Positions 24,966-34,151 of a stretch of DNA of 64,000 bases are shown piece after piece (position 1 is the stretch's first letter; each line of letters starts with the position of its first letter). The notes beneath the pieces were generated by a model that was given only the letters and a program-made list of their open reading frames with translations, was not told where the DNA came from and searched no databases. The position numbers and the translations under genes were made by a program. The DNA comes from Hamiltosporidium tvaerminnensis. Lineage: Eukaryota > Microsporidia > Dubosqiidae. The stretch spans positions 186,001 to 250,000 of the forward strand of contig CM061247.1 in the NCBI GenBank assembly GCA_022605425.2, written 5' to 3'.

Positions 24966-25670
24966 AATTTTTTATCATTATATTGCTTAATTACTATTTT
25001 TAGCAGAGAACAACTATTTCCTTGAAAGAGGTCGTAAATACTTATAAATCTCTATTTTTTTATAATTATATTGCTTAATTACTATTTTTAGTAGAGAACA
25101 ACTATTTCCTTGAAAGAGGTCGTAAATACTTATAGATCTCTATTTTTTTATAATTATATTGCTTAATTACTATTTTTAGTAGAGAACAACTATTTCCTTG
25201 AAAGAGGTCGTAAATACTTATAGATCTCTATTTTTTTATAATTATATTGCTTAATTACTATTTTTAGCAGAGAACAACTATTTCCTTGAAAGAGGTCGTA
25301 AATACTTATAAATCTCTATTTTTTTATCATTATATTGCTTAATTACTATTTTTAGCAGAGAACAACTATTTCCTTGAAAGAGGTCGTAAATACTTATAAA
25401 TCTCTATTTTTTTATCATTATATTGCTTAATTACTATTTTTAGCAGAGAACAACTATTTCCTTGAAAGAGGTCGTAAATACTTATAAATCTCTATTTTTT
25501 TATAATTATATTGCTTAATTACTATTTTTAGTAGAGAACAACTATTTCCTTGAAAGAGGTCGTAAATACTTATAAATCTCTATTTTTTTATCATTATATT
25601 GCTTAATTACTATTTTTAGCAGAGAACAACTATTTCCTTGAAAGAGGTCGTAAATACTTATAAATCTCTA
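24966..25670. repeat. 88-bp tandem repeat array, eight copies
   Basis: The anchor ATTGCTTAATTACTATTTTT occurs at 24982, 25070, 25158, 25246, 25334, 25422, 25510 and 25598, a constant 88 bp. Copies differ at only a few sites (ATCAT/ATAAT, GCAGAG/GTAGAG, AAATCT/AGATCT), and these variants are shared between non-adjacent copies, pointing to block duplication or exchange. Non-coding. Confidence 0.95.
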
Positions 25671-26039
25671 ATTGGTTTACAAATCTTCTAATATAGTTAC
25701 TATTTAGAATATATATGACAAATTTCTAGTTTTACTGTATTAAAACAATATATACTTTTAAACAGTTTAATATTTCATTACTTAATTCATTTAAAAAATT
25801 AATCCAAAAATTAATCTTTTATTCTATACATTATACAGTAAAAATATATTCTTATTTTATATTTCTTAGTATTTTAAAGTATAATTCATGTCAATAATAA
25901 TAAAAAGGATTAAAGGTTGTTTAAATATTAAAAAGTACTTCATTTTCTATTTTAAATTTCCATTACTTCTAATAATTTGTTTTAGTTCAGTACTAAAATT
26001 CGATATTTTTTTCCTTTCATTTTATTTCCACTATAGAAT

Positions 26040-26345
26040 ACTCCAATACTAAATCCGTTTATTTTTTACTCCTCAGAATTATATTCCTCAAATTTTTATT
26101 TTTCTTAAACTCAAAAAATCCGTTTATTCTTTACTTCTCAAATTCTTACTCCTCAGAATTATATTCCTCAAATTTTTATTTTTCTTAAACTCAAAAAATC
26201 CGTTTATTCTTTACTCCTCAAATTCTTATTCCTCAGAATTATATTCCTCAAATATTGTTTTTCTTAAACTCAAAAATCGTTTTTTTTACTCCTCAAATTC
26301 TTACTCCTCAGATTCTTATTTTTCTAAAGTCTCTATTTCTTCAGC
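26040..26345. repeat. Imperfect 66-80 bp pyrimidine-rich repeats upstream of CCT2
   Basis: Units with CCTCAGAATTATATTCCTCA and TCTTAAACTCAAAAAATCCG recur at about 26054, 26119, 26199 and 26277. They end about 60 bp before the CCT2 start codon, so they lie in or next to its promoter. Confidence 0.85.
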
Positions 26346-26402
26346 CCCAAAATCCGTTATAAATTTTATTTTTTTTCTTTTTATAAATAAAAAGCTAACC
26401 AA

Positions 26403-26405
26403 CCC
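26403..26405 (+). promoter_or_regulatory. CCC start-proximal signal of CCT2
   Basis: CCC three bases before the CCT2 ATG (AACCCTTAATG). It is the clearest plus-strand example of the motif shared by eleven genes here. Confidence 0.7.
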
Positions 26406-26408
26406 TTA

Positions 26409-27941
26409 ATGAATATCTACACACACAATAATTTAGGAACATCTGAGGAAAGAAGTGAAGAAGCACAAAAAACAATAATAGGTGGTGTAGATCTACTAAT
26501 AGAAATATTAAGATCTGCTTTAGGACCAAAAGGAGCATTAAAATTACTTACCGGTACTTCTCCCATAATATCTAACGATGGCGCAACAATTCTTAAAAAT
26601 CTTCTTATTGACAGTCCATCCGCACAAATTCTTATCGATGCATCTGTATCTCAAGATTGGGAAGAAGGAGACGGTACAACATCAGTTGCTTTACTTGCAG
26701 CTTTACTTATCAAAGAAGTACAGAATATAGGATTACATCCGTGTACAATAATTAAAGGATATCATATTGCACTGACACAGTGTATTGAACATTTAAAAAA
26801 ATTAATTTTTGAAATGACCAGCGATTCAATCCAAAATCTTGCAGAAACAACTCTTTGTTCTAAAATATTGAAACCTCACAAAAAGCATTTTGCAAATATT
26901 TGTGTTTCTGCTATTTCTCGTATAAAAAAATACGGTTGTGATTTAAATTTAATAAATATCATAAAAATTCCAGGTACTTTAGAAGATTCATACATTGATG
27001 ATGGATTTATTCTTAAAAAAGATATAAAAGTTCCTTTTCTTAAAAATCCTAAAATTTTGGTTGGAAACACTTCTTTAGATTCTGATAAAGTAAAAATTAA
27101 TGCGGCTAAATTTCAAGTTCAAAGTATTAAAGAATTGGTGGATTTAGAAAATGAAGAAAAAATTAAAATGAAAAAAAAAGTAGAAAAAATATGTTCGAAT
27201 GGTGTGGATTGTTTTATAAATCGACAAATTATTTATGACTTTCCTTTACAACTGTTCAGTAGAAATAATGTGACAGTGATTGAACATGCGGATTTTGATG
27301 GGGTGGAACGGTTAGTAAAATTTGTAGGGGGTAAAATTATGAGTACTTTTGATTCTTTAAATGAGGATTGTTATGGTAGTTGTAAGGAAATACGAAATAT
27401 TGTTGTTGACAATGAAAGAATGATTAAATTTTTTGTAGGAAATGAGGGTGATGGACCGTGTACGATCGTTTTGAAAGGTGGATCTAAAGAAATGTTGGAC
27501 GAAGCAGAAAGAAGCATTCATGATGTTTTATGTGTGTTGAAAGGTATTTATGAAGTGGGTGGTGTAGTGTGTGGTGGAGGAGCAATTGAAATGTCGTTGG
27601 CTTTAATGCTCAACGACTTAGCAATTAAAACAGCGGGAAAAGAAAGTGAAGCTATATTAGCATTTATGCGTGCACTAATTCAAATTCCATTTATTTTAGC
27701 AGAAAATGCTGGTTTTGATGCCAACAATATAAAAAGTATTTTAAGAAAAAGCCATTCTGAAGGTAAAACCACCTACGGTATTGATATGGATGAAGGTGTC
27801 TGTTGTATGAAAGAAAAAGGCGTAGTAGAAAGTCTGAGAGTTAAAAGAAGAGTTTTGGTTTCTGCTTGTGAAGTGGCACAGATGATTATTAAATGTGATG
27901 GTGTTGTTAAGTGTAAGCCAAGAGAAAGAACAAGAGAATAA
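26409..27941 (+). CDS. CCT2: T-complex protein 1 subunit beta (CCT2 chaperonin)
   Basis: A 510-residue group II chaperonin subunit, close to the usual 525-535. The ATP-site motifs are present: LGPKG (38-42), NDGAT (56-60), GDGTTS (87-92), and a C-terminal GGG-containing segment (GGVVCGGGAIEM). The subtype is beta, from the apical-domain signature CFINRQIIYDFP...VIEHADFDGVERL. CCT is a cytosolic hetero-oligomer of eight subunits that folds actin and tubulin. The ATG at 26409 follows CCC by three bases, and the protein begins directly with the N-terminal extension typical of CCT2. No frameshift or missing key residue was seen. Confidence 0.97.
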   Translation: MNIYTHNNLGTSEERSEEAQKTIIGGVDLLIEILRSALGPKGALKLLTGTSPIISNDGATILKNLLIDSPSAQILIDASVSQDWEEGDGTTSVALLAALLIKEVQNIGLHPCTIIKGYHIALTQCIEHLKKLIFEMTSDSIQNLAETTLCSKILKPHKKHFANICVSAISRIKKYGCDLNLINIIKIPGTLEDSYIDDGFILKKDIKVPFLKNPKILVGNTSLDSDKVKINAAKFQVQSIKELVDLENEEKIKMKKKVEKICSNGVDCFINRQIIYDFPLQLFSRNNVTVIEHADFDGVERLVKFVGGKIMSTFDSLNEDCYGSCKEIRNIVVDNERMIKFFVGNEGDGPCTIVLKGGSKEMLDEAERSIHDVLCVLKGIYEVGGVVCGGGAIEMSLALMLNDLAIKTAGKESEAILAFMRALIQIPFILAENAGFDANNIKSILRKSHSEGKTTYGIDMDEGVCCMKEKGVVESLRVKRRVLVSACEVAQMIIKCDGVVKCKPRERTRE

Positions 27942-27944
27942 AAA

Positions 27945-28975
27945 AAAATAATTTAATATTTAATTTATCTTGCTTTTTAATACTTTTAATTATTTTTTTA
28001 GATAAGAGTTAAAAAAAAATAATTTAATATTTAATTTATCTTTCATTTTAATATTTATTTAAAAATATCACATCTTTTTACAATAGTGGCAAGTGTTATA
28101 TTTGTTTTCATGACATTAACGCAGTTCTAGGTTTAACATAAATAACTGCTACCCCAACACTCCATCGGTAACCCCTGCGATACCTACGTCCCAAAGCCTT
28201 TCATCTACCAGGTGTGTAGAACCTAATTAATAGGCGAGGCAGTTGCCCGGAGTTCGTTAATGTCCGTTGCATGGAGTGTGATCGAAGGCCGAAGCCCCCC
28301 CTGGGCTCCCCCAAGACTATGCAGCATTCCCACTTACTCTACACTTTCTGAACCCAATAAACTTCTAGTTAAGATATATTTCAGAGATTTACATGGGGTC
28401 CACCTAGACAGTGCAATGTCATACCAACAGGTATAACCTGCTACTTAGCTTTCCTGGCTTTTAATGGGTTTTATTTTTATATCTCCCAGGCGCTAAGTCT
28501 TCTAACCCGAGTGAGCAAGGCTAGGTTTCCATGCTTTTACATGGCAATTACCTACATGTTCAGCTGCGGTCAGCAATCTGGTTACATAAAAAACTACAAA
28601 TAAATTTGTAGAAAAAGTTTCTCCATTTCTTAGACCTCTCCTCTTCATAACAACTCCCATGGAACAACCGAAGATGTAGTGTGGTTGTATTCCCACCAAA
28701 AATCCAAACAATGATCTCACACCAGTTTCACACGCTCATTGCCAAGCAGAAAGTTTTTTATGTGGTTATCCTCCCTCCACCTTTTCATTTTAATATATTT
28801 CTTTATATTTAATTATTTTTTTAGATATGAGTTAGAAATATACTTTCTTTAAAATTCAGTGTATCTTGCTTTTTAATCCTTTAATTATTTTTTTAGATAG
28901 GAATTAGAAATATTTAATTTATCTTTCATTTTAATATATTTCTTTATATTTAATTATTTTATACTAGTTGGGATG
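27945..28975. repeat. Local AT-rich repeats flanking a family A insertion
   Basis: Blocks such as ATTTAATTTATCTTTCATTT and TAATTATTTTTTTAGATA occur several times on both sides of the family A copy (around 27958, 28030, 28800, 28885, 28925). The string TTTCATTTTAATAT stands at 28041 and 28783, on either side of the insertion, but also at 28926, so it may be part of the older repeat and not a target duplication. Confidence 0.7.
28055..28782 (+). mobile_element. Family A interspersed repeat, best preserved copy
   Basis: The most GC-rich and presumably youngest of eight copies, about 720 bp, without a long open frame (longest 72 codons on the minus strand). Its left end, ATCACATCTTTTTACAATAG then TGGCAAGTG, and right end, CATTGCCAAGCAGAAAG then TTTTTTATGTGGTTATC, look like imperfect terminal inverted repeats: CACAT and TGGCAA blocks 13-15 bases apart at both ends. 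That would suit a non-autonomous DNA transposon. A solo LTR or another retroelement part is also possible. Confidence 0.85.
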
Positions 28976-29206
28976 AGGAATATTTTTTTCTAAATTATTT
29001 TTTTTAAAATAAGGAATTAAAAGAAAAGAAATTCTTAGATTCAAAAGTCTTTGAAATTTATTATTTAGAATACAAATGAATATCAAATAAAAAAAAGAAG
29101 GAAACATAGATATTTTAAAAATTAAAATCCAATACCAATAATTTAGAAGTAATACTTTTATAAATAAATACTAAAATATAAAATTTAAACACTCAATTAC
29201 TATTTA

Positions 29207-29647
29207 TTAAAAACCTTTTAATCCGAGACCTGCAGCTGCATATTTAATCTTATAAACCAACTTGACATCTTTAGACATAAGTGTAACTCTTTTAGCATGT
29301 ATAACACATCTATAAGCATCTTCAAACATATTAGTTAAAAAGGATTCAAGAGATTCTTGTAGAGCTACAAGTGACTGGTATTGGAATCGTATATCTGCTT
29401 TAAATTTGGAAGCTATTTCTCTAACGAGTCTTTGGAATGGCAGTTTACGGATGAGTAATTCTGTACTTTTTTGGTATTTACGTATTTCTTTGAGTGCAAT
29501 TGCGCCTGGTTTGAATCTGTGTACACGTTTGGCTGCAGTCACAGGTGTTTCTACTGTTGTACTTTTTCTTGCTGCTTTTGTTGCTAGTTGTTTTCTTGGA
29601 GCTTTACCACCAGTACTCTTTCTTGCTGTTTGTTTTGTTCGTGCCAT
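29207..29647 (-). CDS. Histone H3, divergent
   Basis: 146 residues against the usual 136. The N-terminal tail is canonical through [20 protein letters not shown] and keeps Lys 4, 9, 14, 18, 23 and 27. After ARKS the canonical APATGGVKKPHR is replaced by a segment three residues longer ([15 protein letters not shown]). The helix 1-2 core [20 protein letters not shown] is intact. The C-terminus is unusual: after [11 protein letters not shown] the usual RRIRGERA is replaced by a longer, uncharged [17 protein letters not shown]. The ATG at 29645-29647 is directly preceded by CCC on the minus strand (GTAAACCCATGG). It is transcribed head to head with H4 across 406 bp. Packaging chromatin in the nucleus is its known role. 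It is clearly not CENP-A, because the tail and loop 1 length are H3-like. Confidence 0.96.
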   Translation of the reverse strand: MARTKQTARKSTGGKAPRKQLATKAARKSTTVETPVTAAKRVHRFKPGAIALKEIRKYQKSTELLIRKLPFQRLVREIASKFKADIRFQYQSLVALQESLESFLTNMFEDAYRCVIHAKRVTLMSKDVKLVYKIKYAAAGLGLKGF

Positions 29648-29650
29648 GGG
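29648..29650 (-). promoter_or_regulatory. CCC signal abutting the H3 start codon
   Basis: CCC on the minus strand touches the H3 ATG with no spacer, the tightest spacing in the window. Confidence 0.65.
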
Positions 29651-29680
29651 TTTACTTTTTTGTGTTCTTTTATAGATTTA

Positions 29681-29729
29681 TTGGCGGGAAAAAAGGCGGG
29701 CAGAATTTTTTTGGCGGTAAAATTGGGGG
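29681..29729 (-). promoter_or_regulatory. E2F/MBF-like site cluster upstream of H3
   Basis: On the minus strand, TTTTCCCGCCAA (29681-29692), CCCGCC (29695-29700) and TTTACCGCCAA-like sequence (29711-29721) are spaced about 14-16 bp apart, followed by CCCCC near 29724-29728. TTTCCCGC fits the known E2F consensus TTTSSCGC, and E2F-type factors drive S-phase histone genes in many eukaryotes. GC-rich motifs are rare in this AT-rich sequence. Confidence 0.5.
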
Positions 29730-29754
29730 TAAAAAAAGAATAAGCAAATAGGTA

Positions 29755-29890
29755 GTAATATAAAGTAATAGAGCAATATAAAGTAATATAAAGTAATAGA
29801 ATAATAATAGAGTAAGAATAAAGTAATAGAGTATTATAAAGAAGAGTAAGTAATAGAGTAATAATATAGTAAGTAATAAGTAATATAATT
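29755..29890. repeat. AGTAATA low-complexity tract in the H3-H4 spacer
   Basis: Irregular iterations of AGTAATA, AAGTAATAGAG and ATATAAAGTAATA over about 130 bp, lying between the H3-side GC motifs and the H4 promoter. Confidence 0.85.
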
Positions 29891-30040
29891 TTTATTCTTT
29901 GAAACTCTTATTTTTTTTAATTTATTTTTCCCTCCTAAAACACAAAATTTTCCCTCCGAAGATAAAAATAAACCAATCAAATTGTTTATTTGTAAAAAAA
30001 ACCGGGAAACAAAAAAATTTTAAAACTATAAATACGACTG

Positions 30041-30043
30041 CCC
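30041..30043 (+). promoter_or_regulatory. CCC start-proximal signal of H4
   Basis: CCC eleven bases before the H4 ATG (CCCTTCTAAAAATATG). A CCAATC box lies upstream at about 29972-29977. Confidence 0.6.
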
Positions 30044-30053
30044 TTCTAAAAAT

Positions 30054-30356
30054 ATGTCAGGACGAGGAAAAGGAGGAAAAGGTTTAGGAAAAGGAGCAGC
30101 AAAAAGACATAGAAAACAAGCACCACAGAGTGATAAAATAAGCAAACCTTCTTTAAGAAGATTAGCGCGTAGAGGTGGAGTAAAGAGACTTGGTGCTAGT
30201 GTGTATGCTGATATGAATACACTTGCTAGATTGTATCTTGATGAAGTGTTGAGAAGTGCTGTTACTTATGCTAATCATGCTAAGAGAAAGACTGTTGTAT
30301 GTTCAGATGTGTTGTATGCACTTAAGAGACAGGGTGTTAAACTTATTGGTTATTGA
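30054..30356 (+). CDS. Histone H4, divergent
   Basis: 100 residues, near the usual 103. The tail [20 protein letters not shown] keeps Lys 5, 8, 12, 16 and 20. The segment [12 protein letters not shown] and the C-terminal HAKRKTV...[10 protein letters not shown] are conserved, while residues 21-30 ([10 protein letters not shown]) and helix 2 ([20 protein letters not shown]) differ strongly from the near-invariant canonical sequence. Such drift is seen in fast-evolving parasites. Head to head with H3, an arrangement that allows shared S-phase control. The ATG at 30054 follows CCC at 30041. The protein ends LIGY instead of LYGFGG. Confidence 0.96.
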   Translation: MSGRGKGGKGLGKGAAKRHRKQAPQSDKISKPSLRRLARRGGVKRLGASVYADMNTLARLYLDEVLRSAVTYANHAKRKTVVCSDVLYALKRQGVKLIGY

Positions 30357-30405
30357 TTTCAGTAAAATTAGTTGTTCTTTCATTTTTTTGTCTTTTGTTT
30401 TTGTA

Positions 30406-30672
30406 TTATGTTTGAAAAAAGAAATATATTTTTTTATTTCTACTTTTAAAAGTATTTTGAAATGTAATTTTATAATAGAATTTAAAAATTAATTTTAAGT
30501 CGAGGAAGTGTATTTGGATAATATTTTGATTTACCTTTATTTTAGAAACGATTGGTTTTAAATTTAGGGGTAGATTAAAACTATATTGATTAAGCAGTGT
30601 TTCTGTTTTTCGAATAAAAGTATGTTCTATGGTAGAAATAGAAGAGATATGACTGGTAAAAAGGGGTTTCAT
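30406..30672 (-). CDS. Doubtful 88-residue open frame downstream of H4
   Basis: An ATG-initiated frame convergent with H4. The first 60 residues (MKPLFTSHISSISTIEHTFI...) have a fairly ordinary composition, then it becomes Phe/Ile/Lys-rich. There is no CCC signal upstream, no recognisable domain and no signal sequence. It could be a small lineage-specific gene or chance. I list it only because the spacing to H4 and the composition of its N-terminal part are compatible with coding. Confidence 0.25.
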   Translation of the reverse strand: MKPLFTSHISSISTIEHTFIRKTETLLNQYSFNLPLNLKPIVSKIKVNQNIIQIHFLDLKLIFKFYYKITFQNTFKSRNKKIYFFFQT

Positions 30673-30760
30673 AGATTTATTTAATATTTACAATCTTTGG
30701 TGATTGCACAGTGTGATATAATATTTGAATAAATAAAAAAGTGTGGAATCATATATATTT

Positions 30761-30975
30761 AATGTGTTTAAATAATTTGTAGTGATTGTATGTATTTAAA
30801 GAAGACTGTATTGACAACTAATGAACGAGTTTCATATATTTTTTTGATGTGTTTATATAATTTGTAGTGATTGTATGTATTTAAAGAAGACTGTATTGAC
30901 GACTAATGAACGAGTTTCATATATTGTTTGATGTGTTTATATAATTTGTAGTGATTGTACTATTAGAGAATAATA
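30761..30975. repeat. 84-85 bp direct repeats, two and a half copies
   Basis: ATGTGTTTATATAATTTGTA followed by GTGATTGTATGTATTTAAAG recurs at 30761, 30846 and 30930. The rest of 30673-31606 is AT-rich with no gene seen. Confidence 0.85.
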
Positions 30976-31606
30976 CAGAAATTATATTAATTAAATTAAA
31001 AATATATTGTTATAATTTGTTTATGCATTTTATTTTAATGGTTTTTTTGGTATTTTATGATTAAAATAAATAATTTTTGTAGCTGAAATCAGAATAAAAG
31101 ATTATTCAGACACCCGAGTTTTAAGAATATTTTCTTTAAATTTTTTATGGTTCTTTTTTTTATTTCTATATTGAGAAATCCAATATTATGCAATGTAATT
31201 AACGTAAAAAGTTTTGTTTTGAAAATATTATTTGTTTAAATAAATATTTTTTGATATTCTATTTTGAGAAATTTAATGGCAATAAATTTTAACAGTGTAA
31301 CAACTTTTGTATAAAAATAATATTTTGTTATGAAACTATTTAATTTATATTTAAGAATAAATATTTTGTAATTTATAGTATCATTTATAAAGATTTGTAA
31401 AATATCTGTTTGTATTTCTTCTTAAATATAAATTAAATGTTGTTTCATCAAAATAAAAATAATTATGAAATATGGTTGCATAAAACTTTGCAATATCTTG
31501 AATATTTTGCTATATCTTCAATTGATACATTGTATAAATTTGATTGGTTTTAAATGAAACGTATTTTTGTAATTTAAGTTGAACATGATTTATTTTACAC
31601 CCTAAT

Positions 31607-31864
31607 ATGAACAAGAAGAGATTTCAGAATCAAACTAACTTTCAAGAAGAAAAAATTATACCGGAGGAATATGAAATAAATAAAGAAAAAAGGAAAGGAA
31701 TGTACATAAATACCAACAAAATGTTAGATAAATTATATACAGATGAGCTTACAGAATGTGAAATGTACTTATTTTTCGCAAGAAGTGAAAGATCTTTTCT
31801 AAATCTCGATGAAGAAATAGGTTCTATTGATGATGAAATCAAAATTATCACAAATACACAGTAA
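31607..31864 (+). CDS. Hypothetical protein, 85 residues
   Basis: The ATG at 31607 follows CCC (31600-31602) by four bases, the same layout as RNase P p30 and CCT2, which makes this a convincing gene despite its size. The protein is hydrophilic: a Lys/Glu/Gln-rich first third, then a segment KMLDKLYTDELTECEMYLFFARSERSF-like (about residues 38-64) that should be helical, and an acidic end. No membrane segment or signal sequence. I recognise no family. It stands alone between histone H4 and a family A copy. Confidence 0.7.
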   Translation: MNKKRFQNQTNFQEEKIIPEEYEINKEKRKGMYINTNKMLDKLYTDELTECEMYLFFARSERSFLNLDEEIGSIDDEIKIITNTQ

Positions 31865-33075
31865 AATTTTCTTCTTTTTTATAATTTGTTTTTACTATTT
31901 AATGATATTTCTAATTTCTTTTTAATTAAAAACTAAAAAAAGATATTTTCTATTTAAATGTATAAATTGTTTTAAAAAGTATTGAAATTTGAATCTAGAA
32001 AAGTAAATTTCTGATAAAACTGTAATTTTTTATAAATTTACTGTTTAAACAAAAAAAGTATTAAAATTTGAAATAAATGTAACTAAAAATTATTACTATG
32101 GGAATGAAATTGTATATGTTTTTTTTAAAACCGAGATTTACCAAAATTAATTGGTTACTTCTCGATTCCCTTATTTCCTTCAGATTCGAAATTATAAATA
32201 ATCAAAACAATCCGATCTATCTTAACTTATATATATACTTCGATTTATTTCTTAAATAATCATTTAAAATTAAATTACATCTTCTTTCTTCGTTTAAAAA
32301 ATATAAAACACTTTCTTTCAATTTATTCACATAAAATATCCCAAATACAGAATATTTACATTTTAATACAATTTAATTATCTTCTTTTATCTATAAAATA
32401 TTTTTATAATTAAAACACGCAAATTACTTAAATTAAATTTTTTTCATTTTAACAAATAAAAAACAAATGTATTTTTAGATTTTAATCTTTGATAATTTAT
32501 TACTAAAATTCTGCTGATTTGATTAAATATGGATTTAAAGATTTATAAGGCGTAGTAACCTTGGTGACATAATATAGCCTTTGATTAAAATATAATGACA
32601 CTTGTGTTAGTTATTAATTAAATAGATGTGAATTCATAAGAAAAACTTCCAATAAAATTACATTAGAGTATTTAAATAAAATAATCTGATTAAAAAATTA
32701 ATTTATTAAATATGAGAATACACTAGCAATCTTCAATTTAAATAATAATCTGGTAATTATAAAATATAAAATAAATTCTAATTAATTATAAAAAGTATAA
32801 AACTAAAGAAGATTTTATATTCAATTTTTGATAAAAGTTTTCATTTCAAGTTTTTTTTCTACTATGAAAGTTATACTAAAAGTATAAAAAATTTGAAATA
32901 TGAATATTTTTTTTTGCAACCCCTTCAAAATAAAAAATATTTGTTACTTTACAAGTCGAAAGCAAGCATTGACTCAGAATATAGAAATGGAAGTTTTTTA
33001 GGAAAATCGACTTTAAACTTAGAATATTTATTTCTAATAAAGCATAACATATTTATTTTTATTTATTTTCTTTAG
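31865..33075. other. AT-rich intergenic region
   Basis: No supported gene. A 60-codon frame at 32893-33075 is Phe/Lys-rich without a start signal and runs into a family A copy. Confidence 0.55.
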
Positions 33076-33760
33076 GGAAGAATACATAATCACATTAAAA
33101 ACTATCTGTTTGGCAACGATTAGGTGAAATTGGTTTAATAACCATTGTGAGGATTTAGTGGGATGAAATTACATTTATTTTCGTTGTTCCATAGGAATTT
33201 CTAAAAAGGATGGTCTGTAAAATTATGAAAGAATTTTTGCAAATTTATTTTGTAGTTTTTTATGTAATTAGATTGGAACCACTACAAAACTTGTAGGTAA
33301 TTGCCATGTAAAAATATAAAAACCTCTTTGCTCACTCAGGTTGAAAACTTAGCGCCACTGAGGTACAAAAAACACACAATTTTAAAGGACCGGAATGTTA
33401 AGTAGCTACCTATACTTGTTGTATAGCATGGAAATACATAAATGGATTCTGCGTAAGTCGCCGAGATATATCTTAGCTAAAAATCTGTCTGGTTTAAGTG
33501 TAGAGTAATTGGGAATGCTGCATAATCATAGGGAGCTCATAAACGTTTAAACCTACAACACACTTCCGATAAAGGACATTTACAAACACTGAGTAAATAT
33601 TTTGCCCATTAATTGGTTTATACACACTTTTTAGATGAAAGTATTTTAGATGTGGGGATTGTAGGAGGCTATCTATGGAGTGTTAGTGTCGTAGTTTTTT
33701 ATTTTAAACCTAGAACTTGGTTTATGCCATGGAAAATATAAAATACCATTCTTTTAAAAA
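33076..33760 (-). mobile_element. Family A interspersed repeat copy
   Basis: Inverted relative to the copy at 28055. The plus strand begins with ATAATCACATTAAAAACT and TTGGCAACGATTAGG, runs through ACTTGTAGGTAATTGCCATG, CTCACTCAGGTTGAAAACTT, GGGAATGCTGCATAATC, and ends with CCTAGAACTTGGTTTATG. Full length and moderately decayed. Confidence 0.9.
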
Positions 33761-34151
33761 AAGATTTCTATTTTTGAATCAATAAAAAGTTTTATGAATC
33801 AATCATTTTATTAAAATTGAAATATTATAAATTATCTAAATGACGCATCCGCTAAAATGATAATCGTTAAGCAGGTCTCAGCTCTTCAATGGTAATAGTA
33901 TTACTTTGCTTTTCTAGTACTATTATATCTACTTTATATTTAATTGTATTTAATTGTAACCAGGTGTGCTGAAAAAGACAAGACATAAAAATTTAAACAA
34001 CTGTTAAAATCACTGCGTTTGGTTTTCTATATTAAACAATTGAATCTTTATATTTGTAGTCATTTGAAACCAAAATTGAATATATCTTTAAAAAATTATA
34101 AAAATATTTTTGGTTTTTATTAACTATTTTCTTAAAATATTTGCCCCTCAT

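Noticed and set aside
24966-25670. CRISPR-like regularly spaced repeat
   Set aside because: Whole 88-bp units are near-identical with no variable spacers; it is a simple tandem array in a eukaryote.
28502-28720. 72-codon minus-strand frame in family A
   Set aside because: The frame is not conserved in the other seven copies, so it is incidental.
28041-28796. TTTCATTTTAATAT on both sides of family A as a target duplication
   Set aside because: The same string recurs at 28926 within an older local repeat, so it cannot be taken as insertion-derived.
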